The notes under the pieces were generated by a model that ran no database searches, was not told the DNA's origin, and was given only the letters and a program-made list of their open reading frames with translations. A program made the position numbers and the translations under genes. From Alistipes sp. (GTDB lineage Bacteria > Bacteroidota > Bacteroidia > Bacteroidales > Rikenellaceae), in assembly GCA_017424405.1 (NCBI GenBank), contig JAFPAD010000073.1:1-48929 (forward strand): a stretch of DNA of 48,929 nucleotides, written 5' to 3'. Positions 1-7,866 of the stretch are shown one piece after another; position 1 is the stretch's first letter; each line of letters begins with the position of its first letter.

Positions 1-114
1 GACTTTGTCGAAGCTCACTGACGACTCTACGTCGTTCTGAAGACGGTGAACATAGAGCTTACGACCCTTCTCAGCCTTAAACTGCTGACCTGCGATCTCT
101 ACTATAACGTACAT
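1..114 (-). CDS. rplU: 50S ribosomal protein L21, N-terminal 38 residues (cut by window edge)
   Basis: Read on the minus strand from the ATG at 114, the frame stays open to base 1 and gives 38 residues starting [20 protein letters not shown], the characteristic N-terminus of bacterial ribosomal protein L21. L21 binds 23S rRNA in the large subunit. The rest of the gene, and probably rpmA (L27), lies outside the window to the left. It is divergent from the receiver-like gene at 262. A Bacteroidota -7 box lies at 156-163 on the same strand. The short reading frame on the opposite strand at 46-246 is an antisense shadow. Confidence 0.93.
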   Translation of the reverse strand, partial: MYVIVEIAGQQFKAEKGRKLYVHRLQNDVESSVSFDKV

Positions 115-139
115 TATTCTTTAAATAAATTACATTTTT

Positions 140-152
140 GCCGAAATTCGGC
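140..152 (-). other. Small hairpin in the rplU leader
   Basis: GCCGAAATTCGGC is a self-complementary 13-mer (5-bp stem GCCGA/TCGGC with a 3-nt loop) between the candidate -7 box and the rplU start codon, so it would lie at or close to the 5' end of the leader RNA. Ribosomal protein leaders often carry autoregulatory structures, but this one is small and could be chance. Confidence 0.35.
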
Positions 153-155
153 TTG

Positions 156-185
156 CAAATATACAAAAAATATTCTCCGCACAAA
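156..185 (-). promoter_or_regulatory. Candidate rplU promoter
   Basis: On the minus strand TATATTTG (156-163) matches the Bacteroidota -7 consensus TAnnTTTG, and TTTG (182-185) lies 18 nt further upstream, slightly shorter than the usual 19-21. It would give a leader of roughly 35-40 nt before the rplU start. Inferred from consensus only. Confidence 0.55.
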
Positions 186-261
186 CATAAACACGCTTTT
201 TTTTGAAAATTTTCTGCTTTGGCACATTTTTCGTTTCACAAATTAGGCAATTACACAGACA

Positions 262-639
262 ATGACAAGCAATTATATCGTACTATATTCTCCTTGCCAC
301 GCCTCAGCTAGACTCGTCGCCGAGATTGCAAAACTATCTCATTGCGAGATAAAACACTGCTCCACAACAGAGCAAACCATAAACGTATCGCTTGCCACAC
401 AACCCTCACTAATAATTATCCTATGCATAACCCCAATAATAAATGGCGAAGGATTTATACCTCGACTACGCACCGTATCCAACCGTCGTCCAACTATCTT
501 TGTCATCGCATGGCATCAAAGCGAGCAGACTATTCTGAGTCTACTAGAGGCTGGTGTAGACCAATACATGACATTCCCGCTGTGCATGCAACGCCTTTAT
601 AATAAAATATGCTCTTTACTTAATGTAGCAAAAAAATGA
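262..639 (+). CDS. Degenerate receiver-like (pseudo-receiver) protein
   Basis: A 125-residue protein, the length of a single response-regulator receiver domain with no output domain. The C-terminal half has the typical spacing: a hydrophobic strand (PSLIIILCI), a turn with NGEGF where receivers have mDGxe, a strand PTIFVIAW, then LLEAGVDQYMTFPL where receivers have GADDYLtKPf. The acidic cluster after strand 1 is absent (YSPCHA), the phosphoacceptor Asp is replaced by Cys, the conserved Ser/Thr position is Trp and the Lys of KP is Phe. It therefore should not be phosphorylated in the usual way. Its stop codon overlaps the start of the HEAT-like gene at 636, indicating coupling. Function unknown; a protein-interaction role in the three-gene module is inference. 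Confidence 0.6.
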   Translation: MTSNYIVLYSPCHASARLVAEIAKLSHCEIKHCSTTEQTINVSLATQPSLIIILCITPIINGEGFIPRLRTVSNRRPTIFVIAWHQSEQTILSLLEAGVDQYMTFPLCMQRLYNKICSLLNVAKK

Positions 640-1568
640 GTGTACTATATATATTATATGTGATGGTGGTCGGCGCTATGATTCTACACCTAACCGTAGT
701 ATCGCATTTTAAATCTTCAGCCCACTCTGCGCTATACAAAAGATATACCGCTAATCTGATTGCAACATTATTTAATAAAAATTCCACGACAACAATCATA
801 ACCTCTTCACGCCATCAACGCAACACCTTAATAGAGGCTATTCACTCGCTGACAACACACACCTACGACAGCCAACGGGAGGTTATAAAGCGTGTCGTCA
901 AAGAAAACAATCTTCAAGAGCACATATTTAGGCTGTTACGCCACGCATCGTCTTTACAAAAATGCAGATTACTGACACTACTTTCGTCAATAAACCTCGA
1001 AAACAAAACACATATTTCTATAATAAAAAAGTACCTACACTGCCACAACCACAATATACGCAGTCATGCCCTCATTACCTTGATTGCTGCCAAACCGACA
1101 GAGTTAATCCCAACAATTTCATCGCTTAACTTCGAGTTGCAGCCTACGGATACAGCCCGCATCATCACCCTAATACGACAAGGCACATTATGTGTTGTAA
1201 TTGAACCTCTGCTTGAGAGCAATAATCGTAATTTACAGATGCTTGCGCTTGCAATAGTGAGAAGTTTTGGCATCGACATCGCAGATAAGCATCTACTCCA
1301 AATAGTAGCCTCGTCACAATGCTCCACACTTGTCGAAGATGCCATATACACACTAACGGCATTAAAGCGCCCACTAAAATATCGCATCATTAAGGAACGG
1401 CTCGCCGAGGCATCGGAACAGCAGCGCAAAAAACTATGTCGTCACCTCTCTGTTGAGGGATACTCAATCCAAAGCATCAGAGCACTCCTATCTTCAGAAG
1501 AGTGCCACGACGCAAGACTTCTCATCACCTCCTACAAACGACAACTCTCACAATCACAAACCCCGTAA
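636..1568 (+). CDS. Membrane-anchored HEAT-like helical repeat protein
   Basis: 310 residues. One hydrophobic segment at about residues 3-25 would anchor it in the inner membrane; the rest is soluble and rich in paired helices. Segments such as NIRSHALITLIAA and NLQMLALAIVRSFG resemble the conserved helix of HEAT/Armadillo repeats (the R-x2-A-x2-L-L pattern). HEAT proteins act as scaffolds. It overlaps the upstream pseudo-receiver gene by 4 nt and ends 4 nt before the next gene, so the three are almost certainly one transcript. No catalytic motif is seen. Family assignment rests on pattern only and a profile search could change it. Confidence 0.6.
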   Translation: MSVLYILYVMVVGAMILHLTVVSHFKSSAHSALYKRYTANLIATLFNKNSTTTIITSSRHQRNTLIEAIHSLTTHTYDSQREVIKRVVKENNLQEHIFRLLRHASSLQKCRLLTLLSSINLENKTHISIIKKYLHCHNHNIRSHALITLIAAKPTELIPTISSLNFELQPTDTARIITLIRQGTLCVVIEPLLESNNRNLQMLALAIVRSFGIDIADKHLLQIVASSQCSTLVEDAIYTLTALKRPLKYRIIKERLAEASEQQRKKLCRHLSVEGYSIQSIRALLSSEECHDARLLITSYKRQLSQSQTP

Positions 1569-1572
1569 ATCC

Positions 1573-2520
1573 ATGAAAATAGCAGAACTTATATTCATTC
1601 TACTTTTGGCTGCCGCAGCCATTGCAATATACTATCGTTCGCTACTTACGATGCGTGCCGCTCGGTGGCAACAATTAACCCAAGAGGAGCTAATGGGTAG
1701 TTGTGAATCTATTGGGTTTATTGGCTGCTCAATAATCACGCACGACATATTCACAATAAAAGAGATTGAGCCGCTACTCAGTAGCGCATACCAACGTTAC
1801 GAATTAATAGTTTTACTCAACGGTCTGCAACATCGTAGCGAGCTACTCCAAATCATTAAACATTACCATCTAACACGTGTAAACCACACCCTACCGCACG
1901 ACAACACTTCGGGCGTCAACAGCCTATACCGTTCCACATGCCGCACATATCGCCGTTTAGTGGTCATGGATTGCTCTAAGACGGATATTTTCTCGGCTAT
2001 AAATACTGCCATAAATTTCGCTTCGTACGATTACATTATCCCCCTGCAACCACACACGGCGTTGCTACCTCATGCAATTGAACGTATAGCCACAACGCTT
2101 TCCGATTCGGCGCACCGCGACATAGAATTAATCTACAACGACACCCTCGCCCCATGTTGTGTATTTCAACGCGACGGCGTTATCTCTCATGAAGGAATCA
2201 CCCCCGACATAATCCAACGCATACCTAAAAAAGCTATTCTACGTAGCGACACCGCACTCACCTACCGCACAGACAGGCAAGATTTTCACCTCCCCACACT
2301 ATTCTTTTGCGCCAGCATACTCCTTCTAGGCATCGGCGTCGCCTACTTTATATCCATTCCGGCAGCCTTAGCCTATGGTCTAACTTGGGGGCTTGCCACA
2401 ATTGCTTCGATCCACGTTTTGCGACAATGGTCAGCGCCTGATTGTTCAGTTAGGACAATCTTGTATCAGATTCGTAATTTAACCATCTTTTTTCGCCAAA
2501 TAAAATTTAATATTTCATAA
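1573..2520 (+). CDS. Degenerate membrane glycosyltransferase-like protein
   Basis: I place the start at ATG 1573 (MKIAELIFILLLAAAAIAIY), 4 nt after the upstream stop. The frame is open back to 1453, but that start would overlap the HEAT-like gene by more than 100 nt and precede the hydrophobic N-terminus. 315 residues: an N-terminal membrane segment, a central domain recalling a GT-A family 2 glycosyltransferase (strand YELIVLLNG, later DYIIPLQPHTALLPHAIERI where GT2 enzymes have the DxD-type strand followed by a helix), and two C-terminal hydrophobic segments around residues 240-285. The acidic DxD motif is not evident (QPH instead), so catalysis is doubtful. Possible role in polysaccharide production or sensing with its two neighbours; this is inference. 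Confidence 0.5.
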   Translation: MKIAELIFILLLAAAAIAIYYRSLLTMRAARWQQLTQEELMGSCESIGFIGCSIITHDIFTIKEIEPLLSSAYQRYELIVLLNGLQHRSELLQIIKHYHLTRVNHTLPHDNTSGVNSLYRSTCRTYRRLVVMDCSKTDIFSAINTAINFASYDYIIPLQPHTALLPHAIERIATTLSDSAHRDIELIYNDTLAPCCVFQRDGVISHEGITPDIIQRIPKKAILRSDTALTYRTDRQDFHLPTLFFCASILLLGIGVAYFISIPAALAYGLTWGLATIASIHVLRQWSAPDCSVRTILYQIRNLTIFFRQIKFNIS

Positions 2521-2536
2521 AATTTTAGTATCTTTA
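2506..2536 (+). promoter_or_regulatory. Candidate cysQ promoter
   Basis: TTTA (2506-2509), 19 nt, then TATCTTTA (2529-2536) resembles the Bacteroidota promoter (TTTG-N19-21-TAnnTTTG) with one mismatch in each box. It begins inside the last codons of the upstream gene and would separate cysQ from the preceding three-gene module. Confidence 0.4.
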
Positions 2537-2560
2537 CGAAAAATAAAACCTACAGCATCA

Positions 2561-3415
2561 ATGAACGAACAAACAGTTTTAGATAAGCAGATTAGAGAAT
2601 ATCTTTTACCGCAGTGCTTCAACGCAGCCGTGAAGGCTGGCGCTGCCATCATGAAGATATACAAGCACGATGACTATCACATCGACCTAAAGAGTGACCA
2701 CACCCCTATAACCATCGCCGACAAGATGGCTCACAACACCATCAAGGAGTGTTTAGGTCCTACTCGCATACCGGTTCTTAGTGAGGAGGGCAGGGAAATG
2801 TTGTACGACGAACGTCGTAATTGGGAGATGTTTTTCGTAGTTGATCCACTCGATGGCACAAAGGAATTTATCAAAGGTAACAACGAGTTCACGGTAAATA
2901 TTGCCCTGATGATGAACAACGAGTGCATCGCTTCGGCTCTTTATGTACCATACCATTGCAAGATGTATGTGGCAGCACGTGGACTTGGAGCATATCTAAT
3001 CAGAGATGTGAAGCCTCAGGAGGATTCATCGTTGAGTCAAAAGCAAATCGAGCAGATGTTGGAGCGCCTCCCATTAAGCTCGGCGGCACACGAGGAGTTC
3101 CGTGTGGCAGTGTCGCGTTCTCACCAAACACCCGAGACTCACGACCGCATTGCTCAGATTCGCAAGTCGCACCCCGACCTAAAGCTCATCGAGCAAGGTA
3201 GTTCCTACAAATTCTGCTTGTTGGCTGAAGGCACCATCGACTACTATGTGCGCACCACCAACACCTACGAATGGGATACTGCGGCGGGTGAATTAATACT
3301 TGCCGAGGCTGGTGGCTTGACGCGTTCCTATCCCGAGGGTAAGCCATTAGGTTACAACAAGGAGGATTTAAAAAATCCGTGGTTTGAAGCTCAGAGTGCA
3401 ACCTGCAAGTTATAA
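2561..3415 (+). CDS. cysQ: 3'(2'),5'-bisphosphate nucleotidase, CysQ type
   Basis: 284 residues of the inositol monophosphatase superfamily. Metal- and phosphate-binding signatures are intact: SEEG (about 74-77), DPLDGTKEF (95-103) and WDTAAGE (238-244). The DPLDGTKEFI form and the length fit CysQ, which hydrolyses 3'-phosphoadenosine 5'-phosphate (PAP, a by-product of sulfate activation and of some acyl-carrier reactions) to AMP and phosphate in the cytoplasm with Mg2+. A broader inositol-phosphatase activity is possible. The gene stands alone between a candidate promoter and a clear terminator at 3427. No sulfate assimilation genes are nearby. Confidence 0.9.
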   Translation: MNEQTVLDKQIREYLLPQCFNAAVKAGAAIMKIYKHDDYHIDLKSDHTPITIADKMAHNTIKECLGPTRIPVLSEEGREMLYDERRNWEMFFVVDPLDGTKEFIKGNNEFTVNIALMMNNECIASALYVPYHCKMYVAARGLGAYLIRDVKPQEDSSLSQKQIEQMLERLPLSSAAHEEFRVAVSRSHQTPETHDRIAQIRKSHPDLKLIEQGSSYKFCLLAEGTIDYYVRTTNTYEWDTAAGELILAEAGGLTRSYPEGKPLGYNKEDLKNPWFEAQSATCKL

Positions 3416-3426
3416 CAAGAGTTAGG

Positions 3427-3461
3427 AGCATATCATTCAATTAGATGATATGCTTTTTTTT
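3427..3461 (+). terminator. Rho-independent terminator after cysQ
   Basis: Perfect 10-bp stem AGCATATCAT / ATGATATGCT (3427-3436, 3445-3454) with an 8-nt loop, followed directly by a run of T. It sits 12 nt after the cysQ stop. Confidence 0.85.
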
Positions 3462-3524
3462 ATGCTTATACGGTTTTACAATAAAAATTTAATCTATTTA
3501 TAAAGGTAGTTCATTTTTTTTGGA

Positions 3525-3532
3525 TAACTTTG
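3525..3532 (+). promoter_or_regulatory. -7 box upstream of the DPP III gene
   Basis: TAACTTTG matches TAnnTTTG and lies 35 nt before the start codon. No convincing TTTG box is present at the expected distance upstream. Confidence 0.45.
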
Positions 3533-3566
3533 ACCCCGAATATTCACTAAAAAGACTATTTTTATT

Positions 3567-5609
3567 ATGAAAATGAAAAAAGCAATAACAATTGCAATGG
3601 TCATGGCAATAACAACCTCTTTATTTAACTCATGCGGCAAGACAGCTACATGCACTGCCGACGATGCAACATCAACTGATGGTTCATCATGGATTATTGA
3701 TCGCTTCGATGACATCAAAGTGTTGCGTTATGAAGTTCCCGGTTTTGAGCAGCTCCCTTTAAACCAGAAGTTGCTTGTTTACTATCTATCGCAAGCTACA
3801 AAATGTGGTCGTGACATTCTCTTCGACCAGAATTTTAAGTACAACCTCACAGTACGTCGCGCTCTGGAGCAGATTTACACCTCATACGAGGGTAAGAAGG
3901 ATTGCGAGGAGTTCAAGGCTATGGAGAAGTATTTGAAGAAGGTGTGGTTTGCCAACGGTATCCACCACCACTACTCAAACGACAAGTTCAAGCCTGAGTT
4001 CTCAGCAGAGTGGCTCTCAAAGCAACTCGACAAGTATGCCGTAGAGCTTCCTATTGAGAAGGAGTTGTTCCTTGACATCATCTTCAACGCAGAGCTTTAC
4101 GCTTCACGTCTTAACCAGACCGACGGTGTGGATATGGTGAAGGAGTCAGCATGCAACTACTACGAGGGTGTTACAATGGCAGAGGTGGAGAAGTTCTACG
4201 CCAACATGATTGACGAGAACGACCCACGCCCTATATCATACGGTCTAAACTCGAAGCTCATAAAGGACGAGAACGGTAACATCGTTGAGCGCACATGGAA
4301 ATTGGGCGGCATGTATTCTGACGCTATCCAGCAGATTGTATTCTGGTTGGAGCAGGCTGCAGGTGTAGCCGAGGAGCCTCAGAAGAGCATCATCAACGCT
4401 TTGGTTAATTACTACCGCACAGGCGACTTGCGCGAGTTCGACCGCTACAATGTATTGTGGGTTGGCGACAACGAGTCAAACGTAGATTTCGTAAACGGCT
4501 TCATCGAGGATTACGGTGACCCACTTGGTCGCAAGGCTTCTTGGGAGGGTACTGTAAACTTTATGGATAGCCTCGCTTGCCGCCGCACACAGATTATCGC
4601 TGCTAATGCACAGTGGTTCGAGGATAATGCTCCTATCAACCCAGCCTTCCGCAAGAAGGAGGTGAAGGGCGTATCGGCAAAGGTTATCACCGTAGCTATG
4701 CTTGGTGGCGATTGCTACCCTGCAACACCTATCGGCATCAACCTTCCTAACGCCGACTGGATTCGTAAGGAGTATGGCTCTAAGTCGGTAACTATCGACA
4801 ACATCACCTACGCCTACGACAAGGCTGCTCAGGGCAACGGCTTCAACGAGGAGTTTATGCTCCGCGAGGAGGACCGCGCTCGCATCGCCGAGTTTGGCAA
4901 GTTGGGTGATGACCTTCACACCGACCTTCACGAGTGCTTGGGTCATGGTTCAGGTCAGTTGGCTCCAGGCGTGAAGGGTGGCGAGTTGAAGAGCTACACT
5001 TCGACATTGGAGGAGACTCGTGCCGACCTCTTTGGTCTTTACTACTTGGGCGACCCTAAAATGGTAGAGATTGGTCTTATACCATCGCTTGACGTAGCAA
5101 AGGCTCAGTATGCCGACTACATCATGAACGGTATCATGACACAGTTGGCACGCATCGAGCTTGGTAAGAATGTCGAGGAGTCGCACATGCGTAACCGCAA
5201 ACTCATCGCCGAGTGGTGCTACGAGCATGGCAAGAAAGACAACGTCATCGAGTGGGTAAAGCAGGACGGCAAGTCATATATTGTAGTAAACGATTTCGAG
5301 GCATTGCGCAAGCTCTTCGGCGAGCTTTTGTTCGAGGTGCAGCGCATCAAGTCAACAGGTGACTACGAGGCTGGTCGCAAGCTCGTAGAGGAGTATGCTG
5401 TGAAGATTGACCCAGAGCTTCACAAGGAGGTTTTGGAGCGTTACAACAAGCTCGGCATTGAGCCATATAGCGGTTTTGTAAATCCCGACTACGAGTTGGT
5501 TAAGCAGGGTGACGAGATTGTAGATGTAAAACTTGTTCCTCAGAACAATTACATCGAGCAGATGTTGCACTACTCAAAGGAGTGGTCATTCTTGCCATCG
5601 CTTAACTAA
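3567..5609 (+). CDS. Dipeptidyl peptidase III family lipoprotein (peptidase M49)
   Basis: 680 residues. The N-terminus is a lipoprotein signal (MKMKKAITIAMVMAI then TSLFNSCGK, probable lipidated Cys in the LFNSC box at about residue 23), so the enzyme should be tethered to a membrane in the envelope. The M49 zinc signature HExxxH is present as HECLGH (455-460), and the second motif EExRAD follows as EETRAD (482-487), supplying the third zinc ligand. M49 enzymes release dipeptides from the N-terminus of oligopeptides. A monocistronic unit is likely: TAACTTTG box upstream, strong terminator at 5628. MKMKK is taken as the start; the second Met (residue 3) is equally possible. Confidence 0.93.
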   Translation: MKMKKAITIAMVMAITTSLFNSCGKTATCTADDATSTDGSSWIIDRFDDIKVLRYEVPGFEQLPLNQKLLVYYLSQATKCGRDILFDQNFKYNLTVRRALEQIYTSYEGKKDCEEFKAMEKYLKKVWFANGIHHHYSNDKFKPEFSAEWLSKQLDKYAVELPIEKELFLDIIFNAELYASRLNQTDGVDMVKESACNYYEGVTMAEVEKFYANMIDENDPRPISYGLNSKLIKDENGNIVERTWKLGGMYSDAIQQIVFWLEQAAGVAEEPQKSIINALVNYYRTGDLREFDRYNVLWVGDNESNVDFVNGFIEDYGDPLGRKASWEGTVNFMDSLACRRTQIIAANAQWFEDNAPINPAFRKKEVKGVSAKVITVAMLGGDCYPATPIGINLPNADWIRKEYGSKSVTIDNITYAYDKAAQGNGFNEEFMLREEDRARIAEFGKLGDDLHTDLHECLGHGSGQLAPGVKGGELKSYTSTLEETRADLFGLYYLGDPKMVEIGLIPSLDVAKAQYADYIMNGIMTQLARIELGKNVEESHMRNRKLIAEWCYEHGKKDNVIEWVKQDGKSYIVVNDFEALRKLFGELLFEVQRIKSTGDYEAGRKLVEEYAVKIDPELHKEVLERYNKLGIEPYSGFVNPDYELVKQGDEIVDVKLVPQNNYIEQMLHYSKEWSFLPSLN

Positions 5610-5627
5610 TGAGCATATAGCATTGTT

Positions 5628-5660
5628 AAAAAGTTCCTCCTCCAAGAGGAACTTTTTTTT
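5628..5660 (+). terminator. Rho-independent terminator after the DPP III gene
   Basis: Stem AAAAAGTTCCTC (5628-5639) pairs with GAGGAACTTTTT (5646 on) around a 6-nt loop and runs into eight T. Strong terminator, possibly bidirectional because of the flanking A run. Confidence 0.9.
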
Positions 5661-5690
5661 GTCTTATTTGATTATTATCGGTGTACGAAA

Positions 5691-5721
5691 TTTTTAATTC
5701 CGATATAATTATATAACTTTG
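5691..5721 (+). promoter_or_regulatory. Candidate panC-panD promoter
   Basis: TAACTTTG (5714-5721) fits the Bacteroidota -7 box. TTTT (5691-5694) is 19 nt upstream and approximates the -33 TTTG box. The start codon follows 32 nt later. Confidence 0.5.
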
Positions 5722-5753
5722 CCACGATTTTATAGGGTTAATGGTCTATAAAA

Positions 5754-6590
5754 ATGAAAACATTTTACACAGTAAACGAACTCAAACAAGAATTATCGAC
5801 ATTTGACCGTGCAGGCATAGGTTTTGTTCCCACTATGGGAGCACTTCACGCAGGACATCGTTCACTTGTCGAGAAAGCACGCAAAGAGTGCCAGACAGTG
5901 GTGGTAAGCGTATTTGTCAATCCCACTCAATTCAATGATAAAAACGATTTAAGAAACTATCCTCGCACACCAGAGGCTGATGCTGCCATTTTGGAGGCGG
6001 CGGGCGCTGATTATGTATTGATGCCTTCGGTGGAGGAGATATATCCAGAGCCAGATACTCGCCAATTTGATTTCGACCTAATTGACAAAGTTATGGAGGG
6101 CGCTACTCGCCCAGGTCACTTCAACGGCGTAGCGCAGGTGGTGAGCCGCCTGTTCGACATCGTAAGCCCAGCGAAGGCATACTTCGGCGAGAAGGATTTT
6201 CAGCAGATTGCAGTCATCAAGGCTATGATTAAGCAGCTCCAGATGGATATTCAGATTGTGGAGTGTCCAATCATTCGCGACACCGATGGCTTGGCTCTAT
6301 CGTCACGCAATACACTTTTGGACGAGGCTCATCGTGCCGCTGCGCCACACATCTACGAAGTTATATCACAATGTGCCGACAAGGCGCAGGAGATGTCTCC
6401 AGCTGAGCTCACCGATTGGGTGGTGGCAGAGGTTGAGAGTAACCCTTTGCTAAAGGTAATCTATTTCCAAGCCGTAGATGCTTTAACTATGCAGCAGGTA
6501 AAGTCGTGGTCGGAGAGTGAGAATATCCAAGGCTGCATTGCTGTTCAGGCAGGCAACATCAGATTAATTGACAACGTTAGAATTAAATAG
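5754..6590 (+). CDS. panC: Pantothenate synthetase (pantoate--beta-alanine ligase)
   Basis: 278 residues, the usual length. It condenses D-pantoate with beta-alanine using ATP, the last step of pantothenate (vitamin B5) synthesis. Visible signatures: TMGALHAGH (28-35, containing the nucleotide-binding HxGH), [16 protein letters not shown] and the substrate-binding DGLALSSRN segment. It is directly followed by panD, which makes the beta-alanine it uses, with only two bases between stop and start. Confidently assigned. Confidence 0.97.
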   Translation: MKTFYTVNELKQELSTFDRAGIGFVPTMGALHAGHRSLVEKARKECQTVVVSVFVNPTQFNDKNDLRNYPRTPEADAAILEAAGADYVLMPSVEEIYPEPDTRQFDFDLIDKVMEGATRPGHFNGVAQVVSRLFDIVSPAKAYFGEKDFQQIAVIKAMIKQLQMDIQIVECPIIRDTDGLALSSRNTLLDEAHRAAAPHIYEVISQCADKAQEMSPAELTDWVVAEVESNPLLKVIYFQAVDALTMQQVKSWSESENIQGCIAVQAGNIRLIDNVRIK

Positions 6591-6592
6591 CC

Positions 6593-6946
6593 ATGATGAT
6601 TGAGGTATTAAAATCAAAAATTCACCGCGTAAGAGTTACGCAGGCTAACTTGAATTATGTGGGAAGCATCACAATCGACGAGGATTTGATGGATGCAGCA
6701 AACATGATTGAGGGCGAGAAGGTGCAGATTCTCGACATCAACAACGGCGAACGCTTCGAGACATACATCATCAAAGGCGAACGCGGTAGCGGTTGCATCT
6801 GCCTTAATGGAGCTGCAGCACGCAAGGTTGCCGTGGACGATTTGGTGATTATCGTATCGTATGCTTTGCTCGATTTCGAGGAGGCAAAGACATTCAAGCC
6901 TTGGGTTATATTCCCCGACTCAGCAACCAACCATTTGGTTAAATAG
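6593..6946 (+). CDS. panD: Aspartate 1-decarboxylase
   Basis: 117 residues. It decarboxylates L-aspartate to beta-alanine and depends on a pyruvoyl group made by self-cleavage. The cleavage site Gly24-Ser25 is visible in NYVGSITID, and with the first Met as start the Ser falls at position 25 as in well-known family members, supporting ATG 6593 over the next ATG at 6596. [13 protein letters not shown] is also typical. Co-transcribed with panC; its stop codon abuts the ATG of the DUF456 gene. Confidence 0.97.
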   Translation: MMIEVLKSKIHRVRVTQANLNYVGSITIDEDLMDAANMIEGEKVQILDINNGERFETYIIKGERGSGCICLNGAAARKVAVDDLVIIVSYALLDFEEAKTFKPWVIFPDSATNHLVK

Positions 6947-7447
6947 ATGGACATATTGTTGTCGATAATAGCCATCGTATGTGGCATTATGGGTATATTG
7001 GGAGCAATACTTCCCATCATACCTGGAACATTGCTCTCATTTGCAGGCATGGTATGCGCCTACTTCTGCACATCGAGTGAATTGTCCGTCAATCAATTAT
7101 GGATTTGGGGTGCTATATCTATTGTTATCATTGTGCTTGACTATATCCTTCCTGGCTACTTTAGCAAACTATTTGGTGGCTCAAAAGCTGGAATTATCGG
7201 AGCAACGATAGGTGTATTGGCAGGTATGATATTCATGGGACCCATAGGTATATTGATTGGACCTTTCGCTGGCGCCGTTATCGGAGAGCTACTCACGAAA
7301 AAACAACCGCTTGATAAAGCCCTCGTAGTTGGATTCGGATCGTTGTTATCATTCTTTGTCGGCACGGGTCTAAAGTTGATTGCTGGAGGATTTATGATGT
7401 ACTACATCTGGATTGATGTATTCCAGGCGATAAAGGATATTTGGTAA
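6947..7447 (+). CDS. DUF456 family small membrane protein
   Basis: 166 residues, very hydrophobic with about five transmembrane segments and glycine-rich stretches (MGILGAILPIIPGTLLSFAGM; GPIGILIGPFAGAVIGELL). The IPGTLL motif and overall layout match the DUF456 family, which has no established biochemical role. It begins on the base after the panD stop codon, so it is translated from the panCD transcript; whether it has any part in pantothenate metabolism is unknown. A terminator follows at 7455. Confidence 0.8.
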   Translation: MDILLSIIAIVCGIMGILGAILPIIPGTLLSFAGMVCAYFCTSSELSVNQLWIWGAISIVIIVLDYILPGYFSKLFGGSKAGIIGATIGVLAGMIFMGPIGILIGPFAGAVIGELLTKKQPLDKALVVGFGSLLSFFVGTGLKLIAGGFMMYYIWIDVFQAIKDIW

Positions 7448-7454
7448 AGTAAGC

Positions 7455-7492
7455 AAAAAGGTTGCAACCCTCGAAAGTTAGCAACCTTTTTT
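7455..7492. terminator. Bidirectional terminator between convergent operons
   Basis: AAAAAGGTTGC (7455-7465) pairs with GCAACCTTTTT (7481-7491). A runs on the left and T runs on the right let it work for the DUF456 gene (+) and for the riboflavin kinase gene (-) that end on either side. Confidence 0.88.
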
Positions 7493-7503
7493 ATTTTGTA
7501 ATA

Positions 7504-7860
7504 TTAAGACTGGGAGCAGATTTCCGCATCGAGCCTCAGTTGCTGTTGCAACTCCTCAAGCGATGCAAAGCGTTGTTCATCGCGTATCTTTTTAATAAGA
7601 TTTACCGCTATGGTCTCTCCGTAGATGTCACCCTCAAAATCGAATATATGGGTCTCCAAGAGTCGTGTTCGACCATCTACCGACGGACGAAAACCAATGT
7701 TCGACATAGCCTTATATACCTTACCTTGAATATCTACTTCCGAGAGATAGACCCCATTTTCAATGCCTTCAATGGCGCGAGTATCTATATTTGCTGTTGG
7801 GAAACCCATCTTACGACCCAACTGCGCACCATGAATAACAACTCCTTTTATTACCATCAC
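7504..7860 (-). CDS. Stand-alone riboflavin kinase (flavokinase) domain protein
   Basis: 118 residues covering only the C-terminal kinase domain of RibF-type enzymes: KGVVIHGAQLGRKMGFPTANI (about 5-25, with the conserved GFPTAN phosphate/metal motif), GVYLSEV, ETHIFDFEGDIYG (about 69-81) and IRDEQRF. Riboflavin kinase converts riboflavin and ATP to FMN. Bacterial enzymes are normally bifunctional, with an N-terminal FMN adenylyltransferase; here the frame starts at the kinase domain, and the gene just upstream ends 6 nt before it, so the adenylyltransferase is not encoded here. It is the last gene of a minus-strand operon. Start at Met1 or Met2. Confidence 0.85.
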   Translation of the reverse strand: MMVIKGVVIHGAQLGRKMGFPTANIDTRAIEGIENGVYLSEVDIQGKVYKAMSNIGFRPSVDGRTRLLETHIFDFEGDIYGETIAVNLIKKIRDEQRFASLEELQQQLRLDAEICSQS

Positions 7861-7866
7861 TTCGTA

